Shown piece after piece: positions 1 through 9,749 of a stretch of 64,000 nucleotides of DNA (position 1 is the first letter of the stretch; each line of letters opens with the position of its first letter). Below the pieces are notes generated by a model, which ran no database searches, was not told the DNA's origin, and saw only the letters and a list, made by a program, of their open reading frames with translations. Where the stretch lies: positions 1-64,000 of the forward strand of contig JBQTIY010000005.1 of assembly GCA_052387675.1 (NCBI GenBank), given 5' to 3'. Made by a program: the position numbers and the translations under genes. The DNA is from JBQTIY01 sp052387675 (GTDB lineage: Bacteria > Planctomycetota > B15-G4).

Positions 1-104
1 ACGGTGTGCGACGCGGCGGGGGTCGGTGTGCCGCGAGTTCCGAGCCGACCTCTCGGCCGCATCGGCCGAGTCGGCGAGGTGTCTGAGCGGCACCGCCGAG
101 CCCC

Positions 105-147
105 CGCCGCGGGCGCACTCAGCGCTCGCCGCGGGCGCACTGAGCGC
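105..147. repeat. Two-copy 21-nt direct repeat upstream of the first gene
   Basis: Copies at 105-125 and 127-147 match at 20 of 21 bases with a period of 22. They end just before the predicted promoter of the lipoprotein gene at 169. The function is unknown; it may be a regulator-binding pair or replication slippage in GC-rich DNA. Nothing else recognisable lies in bases 1-168. Confidence 0.5.
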
Positions 148-156
148 ACCACTCGG

Positions 157-162
157 TAGGAT
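157..162 (+). promoter_or_regulatory. Predicted -10 box TAGGAT, 6 nt before the start codon
   Basis: TAGGAT is separated from the ATG at 169 by 6 nt, so a transcript starting at the usual distance would begin at or next to the start codon. The same arrangement recurs at several other genes in the window. An AGGA at 158-161 could alternatively act as a ribosome binding site, so the two readings compete here. Confidence 0.35.
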
Positions 163-168
163 GTCCCG

Positions 169-2601
169 ATGCACCGCTGCCCCGCCTCACCACGACTCCC
201 GCCGCGCGCGCCGTCACGCGCCCTGCTCCTCGCGTGCCTGCTCGTCGTAGCCGGCTGCGGCGAACCGACGCCGCTCACGCTCTGGCCCCTGCCCGTGCCG
301 ATCGGTCACGACGCCGCCGAGGTGCTGGACGTCGCAGCGCTGGATGGCGAGGGCGACGGCGATCTCGATCTTGTTGTGGCCACGAGCAATGGCCTGCACT
401 ACCTGCGGCAGACCGGCCGGCGCTTCGAAGTCGCCACGCCGGGGACGGCCCTGGAGCGCATCAACGGCGTGGACGCGGTCTGGGCCGATGCGACCGACCT
501 CATCGTGGGCCGCAGCGGCCGGCTCGCGCGCCTGCGCTCCTCGGGCATAGGCAGTTGGACGGAAGTCGCCGAGCTGCCGGCCACGCCCTCGCCGGCCGAG
601 ACCAACGTGGCCGTGGACCTGAATCGTGACGGAGCCGTGGACCGGGCTCAGCTCCAAGGCGGCGTGCTGCGCATCGCGCTGCGCGACCTCGGCGGCAGCT
701 TGCGCGAAGTGACCACTGTCGTGGGCTCCGACGCCGTGCCGCTCGCTGGCGCACCGCGGCGCCTGCTCGCCGTCGACCTCGACGGCGACGGCCACACCGA
801 CTTGCTCGCCGCCGGCGAGCGCCTCATGGTCTGGTTCAGCAACGGTGGTCAGACGCCGGATCTCGGCCGGCTGAACGGCGCCGGAGCCGCCTTGGCAAAC
901 CAGCCGAACTCTGCCGGCCACGCTGCGCCGGACACTCGGCAAGAATCGCAACGCGGTGCCTGGTTCAGTGATGCCACGCGCATGGCAGGCCTGGAGTTCA
1001 AGCACCACGAGGGCGACGAGCAGTGGGACATCCGCCCCACCATGGGCCCCGGGCTGGCTTGGGCCGACGTGGACAGCGATGGCGATGAAGACCTGTACAT
1101 CGTCGGCGGCAGCGACCAGGACGCGCGTCTCTTTCTGAATCAGCGCCAGGAGAGCGGCGAGCCGCTCTTTGCGGAGGCGGCCGAGGCCTGGGGGCTGGCG
1201 GGCGCGGGTGTTGCGCGCGGCGCCGGCATGGGCGCGCTCTTCGCCGACTGGGACAACGACGGCGACCCCGACCTCTACGTCACCCGCGACGGACCCAATG
1301 TCATGTGGCGCAACGACGGGGGCCGCTTCACCGACATCACCGCCGCGGCGCAGACCGGCCACCCAGGCTGGAGCGCGAGCGCCGCCTTCGCCGACTTTGA
1401 CCGCGACGGCGACCTCGATCTCTACGTCACCAACTACCTGCTCTTCGATCTCGACGCGATCCCGCCCGAATCAGAGCGCCCCGATCAGCGCCGCGAAGAC
1501 CCCATCGCCATGCTGCCCTACGTTTTCCCGGGCCAGGACGATGTGCTCTTCCTGAATGAGGGCGCCGATCCGGCCGGCGGGCGCTTCACCGACATCACCG
1601 AAGCTGCGGGGCTGCGCGGCGCACTGGGCAAGGGCCTGGGCGCGCTGGTCTTCGATCAGGATGGCGACGGCTGGCCCGACATCTACGTAGCCAACGACAC
1701 CACACCGAACCACCTATGGCGCAACCTCGGCCCGGGCGAAGACGGTCAGCCGCGCTTCGAGGAGATCGCCCTGCACCTGGGCCTCGACGATCCGCGCGGC
1801 GGCATGGGCCTGGCCGCCGCCGATGTCGACAGCGACGGCGATGAGGATCTGTTTTGCAGCTACTGGCAAACCGAGCCCAACGGGCTCTACCGCAACAACG
1901 CGGTGCATCGCACGACGCAGCGGCGCTTCGTGCCGCGCTTCGAGGACATCGCCATCGCGGCGGGACTGGCCCAGCCTTCCGTCGGCTTCGTGGGCTGGGG
2001 CTGCGTCCTCGACGATCTCGACAACGACGGCGACCACGACCTCTTCGTAGCCAACGGCTACACCAGCCCCGACTACGAAACGACCATGTTCTGCGTCGGG
2101 CAGCTCAACCATCTCTACGAGAACATCACGGCCCCGGGCTCACTGCGCACGCTGCGCGACGTGCCGCACTGGGAACTCTTGCCTGCAGAGCAAGCCGGAG
2201 AACCCTTCAGCTACGTTCAGCCTTGGCGCGGCGCGGCAGCCGCCGACTACGACGCCGACGGCGACCTGGACCTAGCCGTCAGTTCCAACAACGGCCCGCT
2301 CATGCTCCTGCGCAATGAGCGCGCCGGCCGCTCGCTGCGCGTGCTGGTGCAGGGTGACGGCGTGGCCGTCCCGCGCGATGGCGTGGGCGCGCGCGTGACG
2401 CTGCGCTTCACCGACGGCCACGAAGAGACCGGCTGGGCGCGCCTGGGAAGCAGCTATCTCTCCGGGCATCAGCGCGGCGTGCACTTCGGGCTGGGCGCCC
2501 GCACGCCCGACACGGCGCGCATCGACTGGCCCGACGGCCGCAGCACGCAGCACGCCGTCGGCGCCCCCGGCCTCTTGCACGCGCGCCTGCCGCCGCGCTA
2601 A
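169..2601 (+). CDS. CRTAC/UnbV-type FG-GAP (VCBS) repeat lipoprotein
   Basis: The 810-residue product starts with a lipoprotein signal: Arg-rich N-terminus, hydrophobic stretch and lipobox VAGC with the lipidated Cys at residue 30. It is therefore expected to be an exported, membrane-anchored protein. At least eight calcium-loop-like repeats of the form DxDxDGDxDLYV follow (near residues 205, 300, 360, 407, 495, 551, 615 and 693), which is the FG-GAP/VCBS beta-propeller pattern. The last 70 or so residues (GVGARVTL ... IDWPDGRS) match the ASPIC/UnbV domain that ends CRTAC-like proteins. Such proteins are thought to bind ligands or other proteins outside the cell; no enzyme activity can be assigned. 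The gene is convergent with the next one (27 bp between stops). The ATG at 169 is chosen because it gives a complete lipoprotein signal. Confidence 0.85.
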   Translation: MHRCPASPRLPPRAPSRALLLACLLVVAGCGEPTPLTLWPLPVPIGHDAAEVLDVAALDGEGDGDLDLVVATSNGLHYLRQTGRRFEVATPGTALERINGVDAVWADATDLIVGRSGRLARLRSSGIGSWTEVAELPATPSPAETNVAVDLNRDGAVDRAQLQGGVLRIALRDLGGSLREVTTVVGSDAVPLAGAPRRLLAVDLDGDGHTDLLAAGERLMVWFSNGGQTPDLGRLNGAGAALANQPNSAGHAAPDTRQESQRGAWFSDATRMAGLEFKHHEGDEQWDIRPTMGPGLAWADVDSDGDEDLYIVGGSDQDARLFLNQRQESGEPLFAEAAEAWGLAGAGVARGAGMGALFADWDNDGDPDLYVTRDGPNVMWRNDGGRFTDITAAAQTGHPGWSASAAFADFDRDGDLDLYVTNYLLFDLDAIPPESERPDQRREDPIAMLPYVFPGQDDVLFLNEGADPAGGRFTDITEAAGLRGALGKGLGALVFDQDGDGWPDIYVANDTTPNHLWRNLGPGEDGQPRFEEIALHLGLDDPRGGMGLAAADVDSDGDEDLFCSYWQTEPNGLYRNNAVHRTTQRRFVPRFEDIAIAAGLAQPSVGFVGWGCVLDDLDNDGDHDLFVANGYTSPDYETTMFCVGQLNHLYENITAPGSLRTLRDVPHWELLPAEQAGEPFSYVQPWRGAAAADYDADGDLDLAVSSNNGPLMLLRNERAGRSLRVLVQGDGVAVPRDGVGARVTLRFTDGHEETGWARLGSSYLSGHQRGVHFGLGARTPDTARIDWPDGRSTQHAVGAPGLLHARLPPR

Positions 2602-2628
2602 AGGCGGCGCTCTGCGGCGCGCTAGCGC

Positions 2629-5418
2629 CTAGCGCACATAGCCAATCTGCTGGAGCTGCTGGATCAAGCCCTGCTGTGCCTGTGAGGTCTGCTTGGGCCG
2701 CGGCTGCAGCGCCACGACCACGCGCTGCACGCCGTTGCCCGCCACGTAGACCTCCTGCTCCAGCGTGATGAAGTTCCGGCGGCGCAGCGTGAGGTGATAG
2801 GTGCCCGGCGGCAGGGACTCAACCATGACGCTGGCCTGCCCGCCTTGCACCGAAGTGCGCCGTGTGACGGAGTGCGCGGTGTCCTTCTTGGCGGACCGCA
2901 CATCCACTTGCACGCCCGGCAGCGGCCGGCCGGCTTCGTCATTCACCATGACTTCCAGATCGCCGGTGGCCGGGAGCCGGTAAGTGCGCTGCTCGCGCTC
3001 ACCGGCCGGCACGTTGAAGGCCATGGCGTCGAGCCACGCGCCCGGACCGCCGGCCGTGCGATAGGCCCCGCCCTCACCGAGGTTGAGTTCGGCGCGGCCG
3101 TCGGCATCGGTGCGCACACTGCGCCCCTTGCGGCGCACATCACCGCTGGGCTCGGCCGCATCCTTGGCCGCCTCCCAAGGCACGATCACCAGCTCGAAGC
3201 CCGGCACCGGCCGATTCCGCCCGTCGAGCACCAGCAACTCGAGCACGGCCGCGGGCCAAAGCGTGAACTCGGCTTCGGGCGGCTCACGCCGGCCGTCGAA
3301 ATCCGCCACGATCGGTTCGGTGGCGATGCAGTCCTTGGCGAAGAGCCGCAGCTCGTAGCGGCCCGGCTCGGCAAGCGCGATGCTGAAGGCGCCCGGCTCG
3401 CCCGGCGTGAGCATCACTCGCTCTTGCATCGAGCGCCACGTGGCCTTGCCTTGCACCAAGATCTCGCGCCGCAGGCTGCCGGTGAAGGTGCGCGCCGGCC
3501 GGCCCGACGTCGCGTCGAGGGCGCGGCCATGCCAGCGCACGACCGGTTCGAGCACCACGCTGAGCGGTCCGCCTTCCAACGCCACGTTGCGGAGCATGGC
3601 ATTGCGGTAGTCCTTGGCGCTGACGTCGATGTTCCACACCAAGCCGGCTTCCAGTGGTCCCAGACGGAAGGCGCCGTGCTCATCGCTGCGGCCGCGCGGC
3701 CGCAAGCTCGTCGTGCTGCCTTGCACCGGCCGCATCGAGATGCGCGCCGAAGCGATGGGCCGCCCCGCCGGATCGCGCACTTGCCCATCGAGCCAGAGGC
3801 CGCCCTGCACTTCGAGCACGAAGGGCTCGTCGGCCGCGGGCGGCTCGGCCAGATCGATCGTCACCGGCAAGCTCACCGAGCCGGAGTAGCGGCCCTGCAA
3901 GAGGGCCTTGGTGGTTTCCGGGCCGGCCAGCGGATGCACCAGCGCCACGAGTCCGCCGCCGCGCGAAACTCCGCGCGTGGGCAGCGCGTCGTCCGAGCGC
4001 AACATCACGTCGGCGCCCACCACCGGCTCGCCGCCCGACTCCACGCGCACAAGCAGGCGCAGCGGCTCGACGAGCAGGAGTTCCAGGCCTTCAACTTCGT
4101 CGAGATCGATGTCGATGCGCGCCGCGCGCCCAGTGCTGTCCGTGGCCGCGAGGTAGACCGGCCGCTTGCCGTCCCAGCCATCCATGCGCAGTGAGAAGGC
4201 GCCGGCCTCATCGACGGTGGCGGTGCCGAAGGCCCCCTGCGGGCCGCTCAGTTCCAGCACCGCATCGGGCGCCGGCGCGCGGTCGGCCGCCAGGAGCGCG
4301 TGGCCGGTGAGCGTCGGCAACGGCAAAAGCTCGATGGGCATCTCATTGGCGGTGTCCACGTCGCGTTCGCGATAGCGATCAATGATCTGCGGCACGTAGC
4401 CTGCGGCCGTGACGCTCAGCAGGAAGCCGCGCCGGGGCGCGCCGAGCAGTTCCACGCCGCCTTCCGCGTCGGAGAGCAGCCGCTGCTCATCCACGAGCTG
4501 CTTGGCCGGCAGGGGAAACTCGGCGTCAGGCACGATGGCCTCGACTTCGAGCTGGAAGCGCACCTCGGCGCCGGCAACGGGCAGCCCGCTCTCGCGGTCG
4601 GTGACGCGAAAGCGCGCATCCACGCCGGGCTGCAGCTCGAAGAGCGGCTCGTCCATGAGCGGCGACAGGTTCGGCACGAGCAGGATGTCGTAGCCGCGCG
4701 CCCAGGCGCCGGCGGCGTAGAAGTTTTCGGCCACCGGCCCGAGGGCGATGCGTCCGGACTCATCGCTGCGATCGAGCAAGGCAGTGTCTTCGCCGAGCAC
4801 CAGCACGGGCGCGCCCACGATGGGCAGGCCCGTCGAGGCATCGCGCACGACGCCTTGCAGCACGTAGCCCTCGGAGAGGGCCACGCGCAGTTCCGCACCG
4901 GCCACGATGGCATCGAGCACCACGCGCGGCCAGCGTCCGCCGCCCGCGTGGAGTGCGTGTTCGATGCCGGGCACGGCGGAAAGTTCGAAGCGTCCGTCGA
5001 CACCGGAAACTGCCGTGGCGACGCGCTTCTCCAAGAGCGTGATGTCGCGGTCGCGCCGCGTGCCGTCATCCCAGGGATCGTTGAGGCGCAGCAACTGCAC
5101 CGGCTCTCCCGCCACCGGCCGACCAAGCGCGTCCACGAGCACACCCTTGATCTGGCCGCCCACCTTGGCGACGGGCTGCCCACCGTCGAACTCCAGCGCG
5201 GCCGCCAGCTCGGCGTCGACGAGCGGCGCCGGGCCCTCCGTGTCCTCGCGGCCCAGTCCGAAGCTCGGCAGGGCCTCGGCGCCTGGCAGCGCCGTCGACA
5301 CGCCCTCCGGCTCGGCCACTGATTCGCCATCCTCCCCTTCGAGCAAGAGTGGCAAGATCAGCAAGCCCGCCAAGACGAGAAAGGCGAGCAGGAGGATGCG
5401 TGTCGGTGGCTGACTCAT
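2629..5418 (-). CDS. Large membrane-anchored protein with carboxypeptidase-regulatory-like repeats
   Basis: This 929-residue protein has one N-terminal hydrophobic helix (about residues 8-25, no obvious cleavage site) followed by an acidic linker and then a chain of beta-sandwich modules. The modules carry the CarboxypepD_reg signature (GxVxDxxGxPVxGAxVxL ... TDxxGxFxL), visible near residues 85, 185, 268, 365, 540, 625 and 830. Modules of this kind are Ig-like extracellular folds without catalytic residues, so a structural or adhesive role is likely but unproven. The C-terminus is Gln-rich. It is divergent from the next, equally long gene, with only 46 bp between start codons, so the two probably share a control region. 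Exact ligand and partner are unknown. Confidence 0.75.
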   Translation of the reverse strand: MSQPPTRILLLAFLVLAGLLILPLLLEGEDGESVAEPEGVSTALPGAEALPSFGLGREDTEGPAPLVDAELAAALEFDGGQPVAKVGGQIKGVLVDALGRPVAGEPVQLLRLNDPWDDGTRRDRDITLLEKRVATAVSGVDGRFELSAVPGIEHALHAGGGRWPRVVLDAIVAGAELRVALSEGYVLQGVVRDASTGLPIVGAPVLVLGEDTALLDRSDESGRIALGPVAENFYAAGAWARGYDILLVPNLSPLMDEPLFELQPGVDARFRVTDRESGLPVAGAEVRFQLEVEAIVPDAEFPLPAKQLVDEQRLLSDAEGGVELLGAPRRGFLLSVTAAGYVPQIIDRYRERDVDTANEMPIELLPLPTLTGHALLAADRAPAPDAVLELSGPQGAFGTATVDEAGAFSLRMDGWDGKRPVYLAATDSTGRAARIDIDLDEVEGLELLLVEPLRLLVRVESGGEPVVGADVMLRSDDALPTRGVSRGGGLVALVHPLAGPETTKALLQGRYSGSVSLPVTIDLAEPPAADEPFVLEVQGGLWLDGQVRDPAGRPIASARISMRPVQGSTTSLRPRGRSDEHGAFRLGPLEAGLVWNIDVSAKDYRNAMLRNVALEGGPLSVVLEPVVRWHGRALDATSGRPARTFTGSLRREILVQGKATWRSMQERVMLTPGEPGAFSIALAEPGRYELRLFAKDCIATEPIVADFDGRREPPEAEFTLWPAAVLELLVLDGRNRPVPGFELVIVPWEAAKDAAEPSGDVRRKGRSVRTDADGRAELNLGEGGAYRTAGGPGAWLDAMAFNVPAGEREQRTYRLPATGDLEVMVNDEAGRPLPGVQVDVRSAKKDTAHSVTRRTSVQGGQASVMVESLPPGTYHLTLRRRNFITLEQEVYVAGNGVQRVVVALQPRPKQTSQAQQGLIQQLQQIGYVR

Positions 5419-5464
5419 TCAGGCGGAACTCCCGGGCGCGCAGTGTAAGCGGGGGGCTAGGACG

Positions 5465-8400
5465 GTGAACGCACGGAGCTTGTTCCTCGGAATCGCAGGG
5501 CTGGGACTTTGCCTCGCCGCCCTTTGGCTGGTGCAGGCCACGCGCGAAGAGGGCGGCGCCAGCGAGGCGCCGGCCGCGGCGGGGCTGCTCAGCGAGCCGC
5601 CAGCAGCGGATTCCCAGGTGAAGCCTCACCTGCCCGACCCGGCCTTGCTTCAGGAGCAGCGCCCGATCGAGGCCCTGCCCGGCGGCGCCGAGCCGCCGAC
5701 CGCCGCAGCACTCCTCGCGCAGGCCCGCGAGGCAGCGCTGGCCTCCATGCAGTATCAGGACCGCGTCGTGAGCGGACGCCTGGTCATGGCCGATGGCGGT
5801 CCGCTGCCGGCCGGGCTGCATGTTTCGGTGAGCGTGAGCCGCCCGCCCCCGGATCTGATCGACATCCGCGCGTCCATGGGCGGCCAGCAACTCTCGCCTG
5901 TCTTTGCTTTGGACTTCCCGGAGCTGGGCGCCGTGAACGTGAAGGACGGCTCGCGCCTGGCCGAGCTCACGCGCAGCGCCGTCGCCGCCGACGGCAGCTT
6001 CCGCATCGAGCGCGCACCCGTCGGCTCCTGCTACGTGCGCGTGGAGGATGCGTTGCTCTACGCGGATCCGCCCGGTCTCGTTAAACCCAGCCAGAGCCAA
6101 GTGGAGTTGCTCTTGCGCCGGGGCGCGATCGTGCGCGGCCGTGTGCTCGATGAACACGGCGCGCCGGTCAACGCAGCCGTCGTGACCTGCAGCACGCCCT
6201 TTGATCCCTGGTCCGTGGCCGACCCGAGCACGCGCCTCTATCGCGGCGAAGCGGTGAAAACCGATGCTGCCGGAGAGTTTGAAGTGCGGCAGGTGCCGGC
6301 TGGACTGCGTCTGCTGGTGAGCGCCCGCGACCCCGCCGGAGGCCTGCAGAGCGGCAGCGCCGAGGTCCCGACTCTGCGGCCCGGCGAGCAGCACGAATTG
6401 GAAGTCGTCCTGCGGCCTGGCTTCGTGCTGGCCGGCCAAGTCGTCACCCAGCAGGAGACGCCGCTCGCCGCGGTGCAAGTCAAGCTGCGCCGCAACGACA
6501 TCGCGATTTCGCAGATCGACATCGCCGACGAGGGCGGTTTCCGGGCGCAGGCCACGACCGATGCCGAAGGCCGCTTCGCGTTCCAGGGCCTGGCTCCGGG
6601 CATTTACGACGCGCAGCTTGCCGCGGAGGGTTGGCGTCGCACGCGCTCCGAACGCATCACACTCGGCGAGGAACTCCCGCACGCCGAGGTGCTCCTTGTG
6701 GCCGACGCGGGCCTTTCCATTGCTGGGCGCGTCGTGGACGGCGCGGGCCTCGGCATCGTCCTCGCCTTCCTGACCGCCTCGCCGCCGCGCGCCGGCGTCT
6801 TCGACTTCGCGGAGCGCGAGACCGCGCACGCCACTTCGGAAGCCGAGGGCGCCTTCCGAATCACGGGGCTCGACTCCAGCTCACACGAGGTCCACGTTCG
6901 CGCCAAGGGGTTCCTGGCGGTGACCCGCAAGATCGAAGCCGGCAGCGAAAACATCCTCATCACACTGGAACCCAGTGTGAGCGTTTCGGGCATGGCCGTC
7001 TCGCTCGGCGACGGCGAGCCGCTGACCGACTTCCAGCTCACCCTCATCGCCGCCGGCGGCCTCATGAACATGGCCCAGATGGGGCAGGACAATTCTGATT
7101 TCGGCCGACGCCGCAGCGAAAGCGTGAGCGGCTCCGAAGACGGGCTCTTCACGATCAAGGACGTCGAGCCCGGCAGCTACGACCTGCGCCTCACCGCCGC
7201 GGGCTTCGGCACCAAGACACTGAAGGAGCTTGAAGTTCCCAAGGAAGGCGTGCGCGGCCTCGTGCTCATGGCCGCGCCGGAGTCGCTGGTGCGTGGCCAA
7301 GTCGTTGCGGCGCGCACCGGCGAAGCACTGGCCAATGCCACCGTGGCCCTGGGCGGCGGCGGACTCATGGAACTCTTCGGCGAGGGCCTGTTCGGCGGAC
7401 GCCCGGAGGCCATCAGCGATGCAGCCGGCCACTTCGTGCTGCACGGCCTCGAAGCCGGCGCGCACACCCTCAATGTGACGCACGCGCGTTACCGCACGCT
7501 CGTGCTGCCGAAGCTGAGCCTCGACCTCGGCCAAGAGCGCGACCTGGGCGTAGTGCGGCTGGCCAGCGGCGGCGCGGTATACGGCCGCGTGCTCGATGAA
7601 TCTCGGCGTGGCGTGCGAGGCGTCATGGTCATGGTCGCCGACGCGATGGGCACCACCATGAAGCGCGACACCTCCGACGAAGAGGGCCGCTTTCGCGTCG
7701 AAGGCTTGCCGCCCGGCAGCTACACCGTCATGCGCCTGGACTTCCGCATGGACATCGGCGGCGGCGGCAGCGGCATGGACTTCATGAAGGACCTCAACAT
7801 GCGCTCGATCACGCTGGGCGAGGATGAGGAGCAGGAGGTGGATCTCGCCGCGCGTTCGAACGCTGGCACGCGCCTGCACGGCACGGTGAGCAGCGGCGAC
7901 GGCCCCGTGGCTGACGCCATGATCACGGTGCTGCCGCAGCGCGGCGGCTACGAGCACATGAACTTCACGTCCTCCGGACCGGATGGCCGCTTCGAACTCA
8001 CCGTGGCGGAGGGCGAGTACACGCTCTCCGTCGCGGCGATGGGCGCCGAGGGGCTCACCGCCGGCAGTCAGCCCACGGCGCCCATGGTCGAAGCGCTCAA
8101 CGTGCCGGCCGGGCTGCCGGAGATGCGCCGCGATATTCATCTGCCCGGCGGCGTGCTGCACGGCGTGGTGCGGAACGCCGCCGACGGCAAGGCTCTGGCC
8201 GGTGTGCGTGTGCTCCTCGAACGCAACGACTCCGGTCGCCCGACGCTGGGCATCTACGCGGCGCTCGGCGGCCGCAGCGGCGAAAGCTACACCGGCGCCG
8301 ACGGCAGTTTCCGCTTCCGCTTCCTGCCCGCCGGCACCTACACCGTGGTGGCCGGCGGCCGCAATCTGCTCAACGCGGGCACGCCCGGCTGGTCAGTGAC

Positions 8401-9001
8401 GCGCGTGCCCGATCTGGAAGTGCTCGAGAATTCGCCGGGCTTCAGCGTGCGCGTCGACGTGCAGCCGGCCGGCAGCATCAAGGGGCGCGTGCTCGATGAG
8501 CGCGGCTCGCCCGTCGCCGATCTCGGCGTTTGGGCCGCCGACGCCCAGGGCCAGTGGATGTCGGCGCTGTCGGAAGTCATGCCCGATGCCACCGGCGGCT
8601 ACGCGGTCCATGACCTCTTGCCCGGCACCTGGACGCTGGCCTTCCGCGGGCAGGGCGCGGCCTTCACGCTCGTGCCCGGCGTCAGCGTGCAGGCGGGGCA
8701 GATCACGCCGCTCGATGTCACGCTTCCCACAGGCATTCCACTGTCACTCAACACAGGGGATCTGTCCTGGTCCGCACTGGGAATCTCGCTCAGCGGGCCG
8801 GCCGGCCCCATTCCCTGGGAGCTCGTGTCCATGGGGGACCTTGTGCAACTCTCCATGAACCCCAGCCTGCGCCCGCTGGGCGCGCTGGCACCCGGTACCT
8901 ATTCTCTACGCGTCACATCCGGCGCGCAGGTGCTCTTCGATGATGAGGTGCTGCTCGTGGCGGGATCGCCCGGGCACGTGGTGAACCTGCCGGCCCCCTG
9001 A
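5465..9001 (+). CDS. Very large carboxypeptidase-regulatory-like repeat protein
   Basis: The 1178-residue product opens with a GTG start and a hydrophobic helix (about residues 5-24), which I read as a membrane anchor or uncleaved signal. Repeated modules with the CarboxypepD_reg pattern (GRVLDExGxPVxxAxV, then TDxxGxFxxxGLxPGxYxL) begin near residues 100, 220, 320, 420, 610, 705, 896 and 1003. The architecture matches the divergent neighbour at 2629-5418, and the two may be an ancient duplicate pair, though sequence identity outside the module signature looks low. The modules have no catalytic residues, so a cell-surface structural role is the best guess. A G-rich stretch just before the GTG could serve as ribosome binding site. 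Confidence 0.75.
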   Translation: MNARSLFLGIAGLGLCLAALWLVQATREEGGASEAPAAAGLLSEPPAADSQVKPHLPDPALLQEQRPIEALPGGAEPPTAAALLAQAREAALASMQYQDRVVSGRLVMADGGPLPAGLHVSVSVSRPPPDLIDIRASMGGQQLSPVFALDFPELGAVNVKDGSRLAELTRSAVAADGSFRIERAPVGSCYVRVEDALLYADPPGLVKPSQSQVELLLRRGAIVRGRVLDEHGAPVNAAVVTCSTPFDPWSVADPSTRLYRGEAVKTDAAGEFEVRQVPAGLRLLVSARDPAGGLQSGSAEVPTLRPGEQHELEVVLRPGFVLAGQVVTQQETPLAAVQVKLRRNDIAISQIDIADEGGFRAQATTDAEGRFAFQGLAPGIYDAQLAAEGWRRTRSERITLGEELPHAEVLLVADAGLSIAGRVVDGAGLGIVLAFLTASPPRAGVFDFAERETAHATSEAEGAFRITGLDSSSHEVHVRAKGFLAVTRKIEAGSENILITLEPSVSVSGMAVSLGDGEPLTDFQLTLIAAGGLMNMAQMGQDNSDFGRRRSESVSGSEDGLFTIKDVEPGSYDLRLTAAGFGTKTLKELEVPKEGVRGLVLMAAPESLVRGQVVAARTGEALANATVALGGGGLMELFGEGLFGGRPEAISDAAGHFVLHGLEAGAHTLNVTHARYRTLVLPKLSLDLGQERDLGVVRLASGGAVYGRVLDESRRGVRGVMVMVADAMGTTMKRDTSDEEGRFRVEGLPPGSYTVMRLDFRMDIGGGGSGMDFMKDLNMRSITLGEDEEQEVDLAARSNAGTRLHGTVSSGDGPVADAMITVLPQRGGYEHMNFTSSGPDGRFELTVAEGEYTLSVAAMGAEGLTAGSQPTAPMVEALNVPAGLPEMRRDIHLPGGVLHGVVRNAADGKALAGVRVLLERNDSGRPTLGIYAALGGRSGESYTGADGSFRFRFLPAGTYTVVAGGRNLLNAGTPGWSVTRVPDLEVLENSPGFSVRVDVQPAGSIKGRVLDERGSPVADLGVWAADAQGQWMSALSEVMPDATGGYAVHDLLPGTWTLAFRGQGAAFTLVPGVSVQAGQITPLDVTLPTGIPLSLNTGDLSWSALGISLSGPAGPIPWELVSMGDLVQLSMNPSLRPLGALAPGTYSLRVTSGAQVLFDDEVLLVAGSPGHVVNLPAP

Positions 9002-9047
9002 CCGCGGTCACCCCTTCATCCGACCGTGCTACCATGACCGGACTCGC

Positions 9048-9599
9048 ATGTCTGCCTTCCCGCTGAGACGCCTGCTGCTGACTTTGCGCGCGCGCTACCA
9101 CGTTTGGAGCGGGCGGCGTGCTTATCGCTTGGGAAATATTCGGCGCGCGGGACGGCACTTCCGTGAGGCGCTCGCCAGCGGCTCGGATTGCTTCGAGGCC
9201 TGCCTGCTGCTCGGCAAGATCGTGTACCGCGAAGGCGACTTCGCGCGTGCGGCCGCGCTCTTCGCGCGCGCGCGCTCCGCTGATCCGGCGCGTTTCTCAC
9301 TCGAAGGCTTCCCCGACGATTTCATCGAGGCGCTGCGTGAACGCCAGCGCACCGGTGGACGCCCGCAGTTCCGCATCGTCATCGAGTCGGCGCGGCGCAT
9401 CGAAGCCAAGCGTCCCACGGAACGCGTCACCCGGCCTGACCACAACCAGGTGGCACAAGGCCAGGGCACCCGCCCCGGCTACGGCGACTTCGCCAGCCGC
9501 GACGAATGGCTGCGGCACCGCGAGAAGCCAGCCATCCGGCCCGGTGAAGGCCACGACGTGGACTGGGACGCGGCCGCGCAGCAGCTCTTCGGCGAGTAA
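9048..9599 (+). CDS. Small TPR-like protein of unknown function
   Basis: This 183-residue protein has a basic N-terminus and two helix pairs (about residues 20-80) with the spacing of TPR motifs: AYRLGNIRRAGRHFREAL followed by LLLGKIVYREGDFARAAALF. The second half is hydrophilic and not recognisable. It sits between the large surface protein gene and gcvT, 46 bp after the former and 150 bp before the latter, on the same strand. There is no signal peptide, so it is probably cytoplasmic and may bind another protein. I do not recognise a family beyond TPR. Confidence 0.6.
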   Translation: MSAFPLRRLLLTLRARYHVWSGRRAYRLGNIRRAGRHFREALASGSDCFEACLLLGKIVYREGDFARAAALFARARSADPARFSLEGFPDDFIEALRERQRTGGRPQFRIVIESARRIEAKRPTERVTRPDHNQVAQGQGTRPGYGDFASRDEWLRHREKPAIRPGEGHDVDWDAAAQQLFGE

Positions 9600-9749
9600 G
9601 CCGGCCGCAGCCCCGTGACGATCGGCCGCGGAGACGAGGCCGCCGCTGGGACTGGCGCCGGCCCCCACTTTCTCCGAAGATGGCGGGCTCGACTGCCTGG
9701 CTGGCCTGGAGGGTTGGCGGTGCGGTCGGCCTCCCTTTCCCGCAAGGCC

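Noticed and set aside
9600..9749. Possible glycine riboswitch before gcvT
   Set aside because: GGAGA and CCGAAG are present, but the conserved CACCGAAGG and CTCTCAGG cores are not found in the right order.
9615..9749. N-terminal extension of gcvT by 45 codons
   Set aside because: The extra residues are unlike GcvT and the family length is met from 9750.
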